From JBEVJK01 sp963791325 (GTDB lineage: Bacteria > Pseudomonadota > Alphaproteobacteria > Rhizobiales > Rhizobiaceae): DNA of 64,000 bases. The notes below the pieces were generated by a model. The model was not told the DNA's origin. It saw only the letters and a program-made list of their open reading frames with translations, and made no database searches. Each line of letters starts with the position of its first letter. Positions within the stretch are counted from its first letter, which is position 1. Position numbers and translations under genes: made by a program. This document shows, one piece after another, positions 27,878-36,937 of the stretch. The DNA lies in contig CAWBRU010000012.1 of NCBI GenBank assembly GCA_963791325.1, positions 67,902-131,901 of the forward strand. Reading direction: 5' to 3'.

Positions 27878-29179
27878 ATGAGCATTTATCCGCTTTTCAA
27901 CCCTACTTGCCCGAGGAGAGGTGATCTGACCGGTACTGGGGCGGGCTTGTCGCCTAGATGGAGCCGTGGCCGGATTACCGTCGGACGCGCACGCGGCATG
28001 ACCGGGGGTGGGTTGACGGCGGTCGCTCTGATGGTCGGCATTGTCACGCTAAGCGTTCCTGCCTGGGCGCAGACGGCAGACGATCTCGCCAAGCAGTACA
28101 AGATTGAGAACATGGAGCAGGCGCTACAGACGAAGGAGCACTTCGATCTGTATGGCTTACGGTTCGAGAGTGATCAGTCGACAATCCCAGCCGGTGCCAA
28201 ACCTCTCCTTGACGACATTGCGACAACGCTCAAAAACTTCCCCGAATGGCATTTGCGGATCGTTGGCCATACCGACGCCACGGGTGATCCGCAGCCTAAT
28301 GAGGCCCTGTCGCTGGAGCGCGCCAACGCGATCAAGGCGGCCCTTGTCGAGCTTGGCATTGACGCCGAAAGGCTGGCCACGGCAGGAGCCGGCGAGAACA
28401 GACCTGTCGCGGCCAACAATACGCCCGAGGGGCGAGCTCTCAACCGTCGGGTCGAGCTGATCCGATTCACCGACTCGCCAGAAGCCAAGCGACTGCTCAA
28501 AGCGATGTCGGACTACCAAGCTGCACAGAAGGCGATATCGTTTGACTACAATGCTTCGCTTGGGGTGGTCACAAACGATCGTCAAAAGCTTGAGCTCGCG
28601 AGCTCCGGCACAGTGACCCTCAACCGGCCGGATAAAATCCATGCCACTCGCTCCGGGGGCTTCGTTGATGCCGAAACCGTGTTCGATGGCAAGACGCTAA
28701 CCTTGTTTGGGAAGAATGCTAACAAGTACACCCAGGTTGAAGTTTCCGGCACCATCGACCAGTTGATTGATGAGTTGAAGGACAAGTACGATCGGCCCCT
28801 GCCCGCAGCTGATCTGTTGATGTCAAATTCCTATTCGGAGTTGATGCAGGATGTCTACGACTCCAAAGATCTAGGGAGCGGCGTGATCAACGGCACCGAG
28901 TGCGATTTTCTCGCCTTCCGCAAAGACGAGGTAGATCTACAGATCTGGATCGCACAAGGGGATCGACCCCACCCCTGCAAATATGTCGTGACGTCGAGGT
29001 TGGTTGCCGACGGGCCACAATACAGCGTCGAGATCAGGAACTGGAAGACAGGCGCCGAAGTTGCGGCCGATAGCTTCGCATTTCAGAATGCGACAAACGC
29101 CGAAAAGATCGATCTAAAAGACTTAAAAGACAAAATCAGTGACTTCCCCTCGAACTTCGCAATGGGAGACAAGCAATGA
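27878..29179 (+). CDS. OmpA-like domain fused to DUF2092 periplasmic protein
   Basis: 433 residues. A long N-terminus carries a signal-like segment (TAVALMVGIVTLSVPAWAQ, about residues 47-65). An OmpA C-terminal peptidoglycan-binding domain follows (LRFESDQSTI, IVGHTDATGD, LERANAIKAALVELG, NRRVELI; about 90-200). The DUF2092 domain then reads FDYNASLGVVTNDRQKLELASSGTVTLNRPDKI, ATRSGGF, DGKTLTLFGKN, LMSNSYSEL, GTECDFLAFR and VDLQIWIAQGDRPHPCKYV (about 220-415). I infer a periplasmic protein tethered to peptidoglycan. It is coupled by a 4-base overlap to the next small gene. Confidence 0.87.
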   Translation: MSIYPLFNPTCPRRGDLTGTGAGLSPRWSRGRITVGRARGMTGGGLTAVALMVGIVTLSVPAWAQTADDLAKQYKIENMEQALQTKEHFDLYGLRFESDQSTIPAGAKPLLDDIATTLKNFPEWHLRIVGHTDATGDPQPNEALSLERANAIKAALVELGIDAERLATAGAGENRPVAANNTPEGRALNRRVELIRFTDSPEAKRLLKAMSDYQAAQKAISFDYNASLGVVTNDRQKLELASSGTVTLNRPDKIHATRSGGFVDAETVFDGKTLTLFGKNANKYTQVEVSGTIDQLIDELKDKYDRPLPAADLLMSNSYSELMQDVYDSKDLGSGVINGTECDFLAFRKDEVDLQIWIAQGDRPHPCKYVVTSRLVADGPQYSVEIRNWKTGAEVAADSFAFQNATNAEKIDLKDLKDKISDFPSNFAMGDKQ

Positions 29180-29364
29180 CTGTATTGAGGCACGTTGCGA
29201 TGCTGGCCGTCGCTTTGGTCACCATGAGCGCTATGATCCAGTCGGTCGAACACTTGACCATTGAGGGTGTTCCCGCTTTTGTCTCGACAGCAAAGGCCGC
29301 TGTTGGCCGGCCTCTGACGCCGGTCAGTGTTGCGGGAGTCGCGCGCCGAAGTGCCCGCCGTTGA
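29176..29364 (+). CDS. Small secreted protein coupled to OmpA-DUF2092
   Basis: 62 residues; its ATG overlaps the upstream stop (ATGA). A signal-like hydrophobic start (VLRHVAMLAVALVTMSAMIQ) is followed by a short segment ending VSVAGVARRSARR. DUF2092 genes are often followed by such a small exported protein, as I recall. Function unknown; probably acts with the upstream product. Confidence 0.62.
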   Translation: MTVLRHVAMLAVALVTMSAMIQSVEHLTIEGVPAFVSTAKAAVGRPLTPVSVAGVARRSARR

Positions 29365-29401
29365 GCCGCTGCTGGTGCGAAATTGTTGAGAGAGGCACCG
29401 C

Positions 29402-31199
29402 CTAGTCTACGCATCGTCTACGCATCGGATTGTGAACTTTGAACTGAAAGGTCGCGTCAGCAGCCGTCATCCCTGCTGCTTTCCCGACTGCAAGCTGATT
29501 AGACCCAGCCTTGGCGAGGCCGTCCAGCAGGTGGGTCTCGTCCTTGGGCTTGATGCTGCGCATCCGGATTACCTTGGGCAGCTCGGTCAGAATTTCAGGC
29601 GCGGCCTTGGCGAACCATTGCCGTTCGGCCTCGGCTTCCTCCCGGCGACCGAGCTGGCCATAGATGGCGGCCGCGATCACGTGGTAGATCGGGTTGGCGG
29701 AAAGCTTCGCCTTGCCGATCCACACCCCGGCGCTGCCATAGTCGCCGAGCATGTAATAACAGAGCGCGACCACGCTCTCATAATAGCCGAGCGGTCCGGG
29801 ATTGCGGTCGAGCACGTCGAGCATCAGATCGCGGCCGCGCGCCCACTCGCCAGTCAGGGCCAGGCGTAACCCGTATTCCGCGAGCAGCTCGGTGTCGTTC
29901 GGATTGATGGCGATGGCGCGCGCGCCTACCTTCATCGCGGCCTCGACGTCCTGGCTGAAGAACAGCGCAGTCATATAGGACTGCAGCGCCCGGGCGTTGT
30001 TGGGATCGAGGTCGACGGCCCGCCGCGCGGCGTCGAAGGCGCGCTCAAGCGGCGGGGTCGAGCCGCCGCCGACCGCATAGCGGAAACGGACCTCATCGAG
30101 GTAGGTGAGCGACAAAAGCGCCCAGGCAGTGGAATAGGTCGGGAACGCGACTGTGGTCTTTTCCAGGCATCTCTCCACGGCGCTGTGGGCCTGCGGATTG
30201 AGGTCGGCCCGGTAGGCATAGTAGGCGAGCGTGCACTGGTAGGCGGCCCAGTCGTTCGGCGTCTCGCGCTCCAGCTTCGCGGCATCGGTGCGGAAGACCA
30301 CGCCATAGGGCTGGGCGACCGCAGTTGCGACCTTGGCGGCGATGGCCGATTCACTGTCCAGGAGCCTGGCAGGGTCGACTTCCGCGTCGTAATTCTCCGC
30401 CCAGACCACCGAAGCCGTCGGCGATGTCGATTAGGCGTACACTCAACCGATAGCGCCCGTCGATCACCCGCAGCGCGCCCTGAAGCTGGTACTGAACCGG
30501 ATCGGCCATGCCGGATGACGTCGGCTGCGGCCCCGCCACCACCTCGATTTCGCGGAAGGACGCCAGCTGGCGCACCACTTCCTCGGTCAAGCCCTGGGCG
30601 ATGTCCGCTGAGTGTGCCGCACCGCCATCGAAGGTAAACGGAGAGACGAGCAGCCTTGAAAGCGACAGTGTCTGAGTGCTCGACACTGCCTCAAGGGCCG
30701 GAAGGCGCCCGGCAATCAGGCCCGCGCCAATGAGCCCAACCACCAGCGGGAGTAGCCAGGCGAGACGGTGCCAGTTGCGCCACTGCTTTTCGTCGACAGA
30801 AGCCTGGTCGCTGCTGCCGTTGGTGTCACGACGGGTAAAGATCGGGACATAGCCGCCCTTGGGGATCGTGATGATGATCGGATCATCGGCGCCGGCGACC
30901 AGATAGTAATGCTCGAGCGCGCGGCGCACGCGCCCCGCCTCGATCCTCACCACAGGATCGACTGAACCGTCGAAGGACGAACCCCGCCCCAGCACATCGG
31001 TTGCGATGGAGAAAGCCTTGATGCGGTCTGCCCGGCCGGCAAGCGACTCTTCGACGATGTAGCTCAGGAAGCGTCGAGCCCGCTCGGGCACCACAAATTG
31101 AGGGCTTTCGAGCACAGATGCAAGCTGTCGGCGCACCAGCTCAGCGGTCGCTGAATCATAAGTCGACAGGGGGGCAGTCACGCCAAGCCCGACCACCAA
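29402..31199 (-). pseudogene. Winged-helix/TPR membrane regulator, one frameshift
   Basis: The N-terminal part (from 31199) has a winged-helix-like domain (RRQLASVLESPQFVVPERARRFLSYIVEESLAGRADRIKAFSI, ending TIPKGGYVPIF), a membrane helix (about 145-165), and a domain typical of 'adenylate cyclase-like' rhizobial regulators (SRLLVSPFTFDG, LQGALRVIDGRYRLSVRLID). After an extra base at 30412-30413 the frame continues VWAENYDAEVDPARLLDSESAIAAKVA and tetratricopeptide repeats (AARRAVDLDPNNARALQSYM, ARAIAINPNDTELLAEYG). Joined length is about 598 residues. There is no catalytic cyclase domain. Probably a signalling or regulatory protein. The indel is at an AA dinucleotide. Confidence 0.8.
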
Positions 31200-31345
31200 T
31201 CCCTCCTTCGGCGGCTCGATGCATGTTCGTTACGGTATTTTACGTTAGCTGCCGGGACGAATGAAAGCAAATGTGGGATCCTGACCGATCTCAGGGAACA
31301 AGGGCCTTACACATGAGCCCTGGCGTGTCTCTTGCCTGTCGGCTT

Positions 31346-31576
31346 ATGCCCGAACTTGCAATTCGGATCAGAGTGCTGGCGATGGAGGATGAATCCTTCG
31401 TTGACCTCTGCGACGACCTTGCGGTGGCGCAGCGCGCACTTGAAGGGACGGCCCTTGTCCCAGAAGCTCTAAGGCAAAATCGATTGACCGAATGCGAAAG
31501 CTGGATCGTCAGCCTCTGCGATGAGGTCCGGACGGCGGTCAGCCGCAGGTCAGCGAGCGGGCCACCGCGCGTCTAG
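31346..31576 (+). CDS. Small hypothetical protein (paralogue of the IS-disrupted copy at 34.7 kb)
   Basis: 76 residues from ATG 31346; an in-frame ATG at 31313 is an alternative. MPELAIRIRVLAMEDESFVDLCDDLAVAQRAL is acidic-helical, and the C-terminus reads WIVSLCDEVRTAVSRRSASGPPRV. The final ~35 codons match a second, degenerate copy 3 kb to the right that is split by an IS3 element. The duplication and codon-level similarity support a real gene. Function unknown. Confidence 0.6.
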   Translation: MPELAIRIRVLAMEDESFVDLCDDLAVAQRALEGTALVPEALRQNRLTECESWIVSLCDEVRTAVSRRSASGPPRV

Positions 31577-32005
31577 TGTGGCAAGAAGTCTTCGGACCGT
31601 GGGCCGATCTCTCCAGCCTCTCAGTCGCCACGGTAGGGCTGACGTGCCATTGTCTATTCGGCGATCGCTAGACGACGGTCTTAGCTGTCGGCGCTTTATC
31701 GGGTCGTGATAACTGGTGCAATGCTGAGCATCTCGGCAACCCGCCTCGCCCGTCTCACTCGCTGCCTCCGCCACTATAGCCCTCGCCGAACAGGCGATCT
31801 TTTCCACGCACGTCAGCGATGCTATGTTGAAGTTCCCTTGGGGGAAAATCGATGAACACTCAACTGATATTTGCGGCTGTGGCCTTCCAGGTGCAGCCGA
31901 CATGTCGTTTACCGACCCAACTTCTCAGGGGCGGCGTCAAGCAGGACGACTCGGCGGTCTGATGGAGTCCGATGTGGCCTTGAGTCAATCAAGAGAAGTA
32001 GAGGA

Positions 32006-32140
32006 ATGCTTATGAAATCGCTGGGCTACTGGAACTGGCGGCATCCGCCGCGTAGTTTGTGGGAAATGGGTAGGAACATCTTTATATTCGTCTGTATTGC
32101 ATTTGCTTTGTACCAGCTGTTGCACTCGGTGTTTCGCTGA
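32006..32140 (+). CDS. Small single-helix membrane protein
   Basis: 44 residues from ATG 32006; ATG at 32012 is equally possible. A basic, aromatic N-terminus (KSLGYWNWRHPPRSLWEMG) is followed by one hydrophobic helix (NIFIFVCIAFALYQLLHSVF). AGAGAAGTAGAGGA provides a ribosome site. Typical of small inner-membrane proteins; no family recognised. Confidence 0.5.
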   Translation: MLMKSLGYWNWRHPPRSLWEMGRNIFIFVCIAFALYQLLHSVFR

Positions 32141-32486
32141 GAGACCAGCTACCTCAAGCACAGCGATCTGCAATCTGTGCGAGACTTCTGAATGGGTCTC
32201 GAAAGATCCTTCAAAAGCCAGTTTGCCAGCCAATCATGGCTTTCCAGGAACGGCTGGGTCGACAGACCTGCGTCCGGAGAGAGCACAATGACGACACGGT
32301 AGCTGCGGCCAATGGAGCATTGTGATTAATAAGCGTTTTCCGGATCTGCTCCGGGCAGAATGTCATGGCGCCGCCAAACTCTTGCAAGTGCGCAACGCCA
32401 CGCCCCTCACCGGGAAACAGGGCTTGCCAGCTATTTTCAGCTCGAACATAGCCCGCCGAGGCGCTCGTGGCCCCGCGGCCTGCCGC
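32141..32486. other. Intergenic region, nothing recognised
   Basis: No gene or clear signal was found in these 345 bases. Confidence 0.4.
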
Positions 32487-32900
32487 TCAGTCGTATCCCC
32501 AGACCTTGAGGGTGGCCGCTTTGGCATCATTAAGGATCTTGTACTGGACCGTCACCCCCGTGAGACGCCCTTTGCGTCCCGGAGCGTCCTTCGCCGCCGT
32601 TTGTCCTCCCGATTTCAGGACGCCGAGATCGGAGACAGTGTCGTCCCGGCGATTGTCCCAGTGGAGGACGACCTTCTCGATCTCCACGTCAGCGCCCTCG
32701 GCGGAGAGCTTCACCCATTTGACGTCCTTCTTCCATCGATTCCCGACGCTATTGATGTTGACGCTTGGATCGGCGGACTTGATCGTCTGCTCGCCAAGCA
32801 CGAACCACTGTTCAGCAGCTCCGGCGCTTCCTGCAGCGCCCATGAGGACGACGGATGCGACCATGAAAAGGGCCTTCGAGTTGAGGATCTTGATCTTCAT
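32487..32900 (-). CDS. Secreted DUF2541-like protein
   Basis: 137 residues. The signal peptide ends GAAGSAGAAEQ. The mature domain reads WFVLGEQTIKSADPSVNINSVGNRW, DVKWVKLSAEGADVEIEKVVLHWDN and ends ILNDAKAATLKVWGYD. The layout (LG-x-x-x-I start, regularly spaced beta strands, ATLK(I/V)-G-D end) resembles E. coli YaaI (DUF2541), but this is a tentative match. Periplasmic, all-beta, unknown function. AAGGAGAAGG gives a good ribosome site before the ATG at 32900. Confidence 0.7.
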   Translation of the reverse strand: MKIKILNSKALFMVASVVLMGAAGSAGAAEQWFVLGEQTIKSADPSVNINSVGNRWKKDVKWVKLSAEGADVEIEKVVLHWDNRRDDTVSDLGVLKSGGQTAAKDAPGRKGRLTGVTVQYKILNDAKAATLKVWGYD

Positions 32901-34030
32901 TTCCTTCTCCGTTCTGATCCCTGGTCAAGCCAGGGATCGGGTGTCCGTCCGTAGCGCTTGCACCGATTTCCGACATCGGTTGCGGCGAAACGCTCGAACG
33001 GTTATCTGCTCGAGAAAATCACAGAATGTCCGCACGAATCGTTTACCTCGCTCACGCCGGAATTGCAAACACAAGGACGTCGTGCCCATTCGGAGCTGGC
33101 CACAATGAGCTCGCTACCGCCGGCTAACTCACAGCAATTTGCCGTCTACTCAACGTCCGACGTGTCCTCTTGACAGGGCGCCAGCAGTCAAGCACGAGCA
33201 AGCTGTAACTCGTATTGAAGATGAACCATTTGTGTAGCATTGTTTTCAAGAAAATTTTCCGAGCTACTTGCGATATCTCTTGTAGATGTTCCTACGGCGT
33301 GAATCACCATATTCCTCGCAGTTTCTTGCCGCATTCATTGTCACGTCACCCTTAGCCTGCAGATTCCAGGCAATACGACACAATCGTGAAGTGTGGGATA
33401 ACGACGAACTTCGTGCGGTCGCTTCGATCCTGGTAAACAATAGCGGGCCACCCGCCAGGGCGGTAATCACGACCAGCCAGTGAGAGGAAAGCCAAACCTA
33501 ATGCCATTCCAGTGTAGCTTCTCTGGTTCCCTGTCGCTTTCATCGAGAACTAGTCCGCTCTATACACCCGCCGCATTACCGACTCTTCGGACCAGGGTTA
33601 ACGCTGGACACACTGACAAGCCCCAATCTTTTGCCTGCAGGGCCTCGACTCCTTGGCCCAGTGGCAAGCAACGGCCGGGTCGAGCACATCCCGCCCTTCG
33701 CCCTGAGCACATGGCCGGGAGAGAGGCCTCGGAGGTAAAGTTCGGTGATCGCTTCGTGCCTTACTCTATCCGAATCTAGATGCCAGCTGATGAGTTCGAA
33801 CCCTTGGGGCCGTGGCACCACAGCTGGGTGTCTGGATTCGCGATCGAAATCTTTTGCATCTGAAACGCCATGGCCGCATCTTCTCGACTTGGCAGGGAGC
33901 CTAGCGCAAATTCTCGGAACAAATGCGAAGCGCCGAATGGTGCGGGTCCGTCATTTCTTTTTGCCAGGTATTTTGGGTCGTGGTAGCATGATTGACCCTG
34001 GGTTCCCTCCATAACGCAGCCCGGGGTCCG
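32901..34030. other. Long intergenic stretch without supported genes
   Basis: About 1.1 kb. Frames of 60-90 codons occur on both strands, none with recognised motifs; they overlap each other and use codons unlike the neighbours. A short minus-strand frame ending at 33776 (MAFQMQKISIANPDTQLWCHG) could encode a 31-residue peptide but is unsupported. Probably decayed or insertion-derived DNA. Confidence 0.4.
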
Positions 34031-34087
34031 AGGGGTGAGCTGCCCCGACTCAAGGGTCGGTCCCTACCAGGAAAAATGCTCACCCCT
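34031..34087. ncRNA. Candidate structured element (nested hairpins)
   Basis: A perfect 10-base outer stem, AGGGGTGAGC (34031-34040) with GCTCACCCCT (34078-34087), encloses an inner hairpin CCGAC (34045-34049) with GTCGG (34056-34060). It lies 56 bases downstream of the minus-strand Cys-rich gene. It may be that gene's terminator, a small RNA, or a protein-binding palindrome; strand and role are undetermined. Confidence 0.4.
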
Positions 34088-34142
34088 TGGGTATTCGGTC
34101 CTCAATCCGAGGACGAGCGAGCACCCTGGAGCGCGGGACAGC

Positions 34143-34358
34143 TCACGAAGAGCTGAACCGACGTCGTCTTTCCGCTCTCAGCTCGGCAGACTTGCGCCGG
34201 TAATACTCACGCCGTTGGGCGGCAATCCTTTCCCTGTCCGCTTCATAGCGTCGAAATTCACGTTCCGTCGCGCAAACGTCCGAACAGACGGTGGCTCGAG
34301 CGTTTCGGCCGGTGATGTCGGCGCCGCAGATAACGCATTGCCGACCATGGTCAGACAA
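34143..34358 (-). CDS. Small zinc-ribbon-like protein
   Basis: 71 residues. CVICGADITGRNARATVCSDVCATERE has the spacing C-x2-C ... C-x3-C of a one-metal zinc ribbon (residues about 8-29). A strongly basic helix follows (YEADRERIAAQRREYYRRKSAELRAERRRR). Such proteins often bind nucleic acid. Its start overlaps the end of the preceding small gene by 8 bases. No name can be given. Confidence 0.6.
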   Translation of the reverse strand: MSDHGRQCVICGADITGRNARATVCSDVCATEREFRRYEADRERIAAQRREYYRRKSAELRAERRRRFSSS

Positions 34359-34569
34359 AACATTGCTCCTTAGCTATCGGGCAGCTGCATGCCAGGGTTA
34401 TCCGAGCTGGGTCTGCCGCGGACCTGAGGTCGCCAGGCCGTTTGGTGAATGATCGACGCGGGAATGCATGCTCAAACTTCCGCCCCGTCGGGTGTTCAAC
34501 CCAATGTTTCGCTTGTAAATTTATTGCGACTGCGCTGCGGCCGCTATCGCCCTTGTGATCTGCATTCAT
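34351..34569 (-). CDS. Small hypothetical protein upstream of the zinc-ribbon gene
   Basis: 72 residues: AINLQAKHWVEHPTGRKFEHAF and DPARITLACSCPIAKEQCF, with three closely spaced Cys at the C-terminus. Its end overlaps the zinc-ribbon gene start by 8 bases, suggesting co-translation. No family recognised; could be a chance frame. Confidence 0.35.
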   Translation of the reverse strand: MNADHKGDSGRSAVAINLQAKHWVEHPTGRKFEHAFPRRSFTKRPGDLRSAADPARITLACSCPIAKEQCFV

Positions 34570-34883
34570 AGCTAGAATGAGCTAGGCCGGTTGAAATCAG
34601 GCGCTTTTGCCGGCGACGAAACTACGTCCTGCAGCTTGTGAGGGGCGGGTGCCGCGAGGTCTAGCGATAACTTCTTGCAGAGAGGAACGCCCTCAGAGGG
34701 CTGTCACGCTGCTCCCGAACATCTGCGGGCAACATCGAGTGGCCGAGTATGGAGGCTGGATCGTCAGCCTATGCGACGAGATTAGGACCGCGATTGGCCG
34801 CAGGTTGGAGTGCGCCCCTGTGGATGGACAGATTGTTGGAAGGGCATTGACCGGCTCGCCGGGCTTTCGAAGGATGGAAGCCC

Positions 34884-35234
34884 ATGGTTCGACATCGCAC
34901 CCACAGCATCGAGTTCAAGCGCGAGGTCGTGCAGGACTATCTTGCCGGCGAGACGCTCCATGGACTCGCCAGGCGGCATGATCTGTCGCGGAATCTGGTC
35001 CGCATCTGGATCCAAAAGTTCGAGGCCGGCGCCTTTGACGACGAGGCTATCGCGGCAAGCACGATCGAAGCCTATGAGGCCAGGATCGCTGCGCTGGAGC
35101 GGCTGGTCGGCAGACAGGCTTTGGAGATCGAGTTTCTAAAGGGGGCTCTGAAGCACGGACCGCGACCGAGAAGCGCGACTACATCCATGATCACCGGCCC
35201 CGGGGCATCTCCGTCGCCGAAGGGTGCAGGCTGA
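34884..35234 (+). CDS. IS3-family transposase OrfA
   Basis: 116 residues. A helix-turn-helix of the HTH_Tnp_1 type is present (HSIEFKREVVQDYLAGETLHGLARRHDLSRNLVRIWIQKF), then a leucine-zipper-like ALERLVGRQALEIEFLKGAL used for multimerisation. The orfB frame begins one base back (-1) before the orfA stop, so the active transposase would be made by programmed ribosomal frameshifting near the end of orfA. Confidence 0.9.
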   Translation: MVRHRTHSIEFKREVVQDYLAGETLHGLARRHDLSRNLVRIWIQKFEAGAFDDEAIAASTIEAYEARIAALERLVGRQALEIEFLKGALKHGPRPRSATTSMITGPGASPSPKGAG

Positions 35235-36030
35235 TGGGCATCGCACGCTCGACCTACTACGACCGGCCGGCCTTGAGCTTCGACGACACCGCGCTCGTCG
35301 AACGAATGGTGGCGATCTCCGACAACTTCGAGACCTATGGCTATCGCCGCATGCAGGCTGCGCTACGCCAGCAGGGCTTCGTCGTGAACCATAAGAAACT
35401 GCGACGCCTGATGCGGGAGCACGACCTGCAGCCTCGCAGGCGCCGTCGTTACATAGCCACCACCGATAGCGATCACGACCTGCCGATCTTCCCGAACCTG
35501 GCAAGGAGATCGTCGCCGATGGTCCCAACCGGCTCTGGGTTGCGGACATCACGTATGTCGCAATCCCAGCCGGCTTCGTCTATGTCGCCGTCATCCTCGA
35601 CGCCTGGTCGCGCAAGGTGGTGGGCTATGCGATAGCGCGGTCGATGGACGTGCGGCTGACGCTGGCAGCGCTGCAGTCCGCCGTCGAGAAGAGGAAACCG
35701 ACTACAGGCTGTATCCACCACTCAGACAGGGGCTCGCAATACGCGGCGGGGCCCTATCGGCAGGCACTTGCCGCTCGCGACTTCATCGGCTCGATGGGTC
35801 GTCGAGGCAACCCCTACGATAATGCCAAGGCGGAGAGCTTCATGAAAACCTTGAAGGTCGAGGCGGTCTACCCTTTGGCCTACGAGAGCTTTGCGGATGT
35901 CGCCGCCGACCTACCGCGCTTCATCGATCAGGTCTACAACGAGCGCCGGCTACACTCGGCGCTTGGATATCTAAGCCCGCAGCAGTTCGAGGATCAACAC
36001 ACCCGGCATTCTGTCAAAACTGCCGCCTGA
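35130..36030 (+). pseudogene. IS3-family transposase OrfB (DDE), with an extra frameshift
   Basis: The frame gives RGISVAEGCRLMGIARSTYYDRP, YGYRRMQAALRQQGFVVNHKKLRRLM, then PIFPNLA. One base appears missing near 35501, after which the next frame carries the integrase core: NRLWVADITYV (first Asp), HHSDRGSQYA (second Asp), MGRRGNPYDNAKAESFMKTLK (Glu) and YNERRLHSALGYLSP. All three catalytic acids are present. The internal shift is not the programmed orfA-orfB site, so this copy looks inactive unless it is a sequencing error. Confidence 0.85.
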
Positions 36031-36210
36031 TCCTGTCGCCTTCGAGGGGCGCACTCCAGGTCAGCGATCAAGCCGCCGTGTCCCTAGATAGCATTGCGAC
36101 GACGTCCAAGCGCCGGGGCTCGATGCCAGCTGCAGACCCTGGGCGCCGGGAGCGGTTGAACGCTCCCTCACGCACGTGGCGCGCCTTCCCCGCACAACAT
36201 GAGCCTCAAG

Positions 36211-36876
36211 TCAGCCCCCGAGCGCAATCGTCAACGCAACCAGCATACAGCCGAGCAGGACCATGGAGCCGGCCGTCACAACCGGTCGATAACCAGTAAG
36301 CTGTCCGAATGCGTAACCGGCGACAAACATCATGAGGATGGCAATTGCGTTCGATACGCGGAGTGCAGACACGCTTTCTTGGATGAAGATGAATGGGAGT
36401 ACGACCGGAAAGGTCGACACGACCACCAGGAGGAATACGGCCGCCGCACCAAGCCAATCTTGCTTGCGGAGCCTCGCCGCTGGTGGAAGGCCTGGAATCC
36501 GCATCAAATTCTCTCTGATTCTACTCAGATCCGAAGGCGTCAACACCTCAGAAACAATCGGCGGTAAGGACTCAGATATCACTCTTTCCCCCTGCTCAGA
36601 CGTTGGGGCTTGCCGCAGCGCCTGCCAAATCCGCAGATTGGTTGCGCGCTCCGCAAGGCAGCCCATGAGATACATTATCGCGTCGATAAGCCCCCACGCC
36701 AGGTTGCAGCCGATCGCACCGATCAGCATCGTACGGACCTCCGCTCGACCGGATTCCGCTGCGCTCAGCGACCCGGTAAAGGTCAGGACCATAATGAGGC
36801 CGAAGAGCACCTCGGAAATACGCTCAACGGGCTCAAGGACCCGCTTGCTCGCTGGTTCGTCCTTCCTAGCGGTCAT
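36211..36876 (-). CDS. VIT/CCC1-family-like membrane protein
   Basis: 221 residues. The N-terminal LEPVERISEVLFGLIMVLTFTGSLSAAESGRAEVRTMLIGAIGCNLAWGLIDAIMYLM matches the first two helices of VIT1/CCC1-like proteins. Three more helices lie at about 140-160, 165-190 and 198-218, after a hydrophilic middle. Classical VIT1/CCC1 proteins move Fe2+/Mn2+; this subgroup is uncharacterised. It is the leftmost minus-strand gene of the decarboxylase block, 61 bases past the binding-protein gene, so it may be co-transcribed. Confidence 0.75.
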   Translation of the reverse strand: MTARKDEPASKRVLEPVERISEVLFGLIMVLTFTGSLSAAESGRAEVRTMLIGAIGCNLAWGLIDAIMYLMGCLAERATNLRIWQALRQAPTSEQGERVISESLPPIVSEVLTPSDLSRIRENLMRIPGLPPAARLRKQDWLGAAAVFLLVVVSTFPVVLPFIFIQESVSALRVSNAIAILMMFVAGYAFGQLTGYRPVVTAGSMVLLGCMLVALTIALGG

Positions 36877-36937
36877 TGAGCATGCGTGGTTCGGACGGCC
36901 GTCGGTAGTCGGCCGTAATTTGCTGCACGGCCGAGAT

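Larger units (their letters stand above)
34806..36058 (+). mobile_element. Complete IS3-family insertion sequence (1253 bp)
   Basis: Terminal inverted repeats TGGAGTGCGCCCCT (34806-34819) and AGGGGCGCACTCCA (36045-36058) match perfectly over 14 bases, and a 3-base target duplication GGT flanks the element (34803-34805 and 36059-36061). It carries orfA and orfB in the -1 arrangement typical of the family. It lies inside a small paralogous gene copy. Confidence 0.93.
34690..36087 (+). pseudogene. Degenerate copy of the 31.3 kb small gene, split by IS3
   Basis: Before the IS3 element the sequence reads WIVSLCDEIRTAIGRR, and after it the same frame resumes RSAIKPPCP and stops at 36085-36087. This matches WIVSLCDEVRTAVSRRSASGPPRV of the 31.3 kb gene almost codon for codon. 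Further upstream (34670-34740) base-level similarity to that gene continues but with indels, so the copy was probably already dead before the insertion. Confidence 0.7.

Noticed and set aside
34884..36030. Reading the whole IS3 orfA/orfB break as decay
   Set aside because: The orfA-to-orfB -1 step is the normal programmed frameshift of the family; only the second shift near 35501 is counted as damage.
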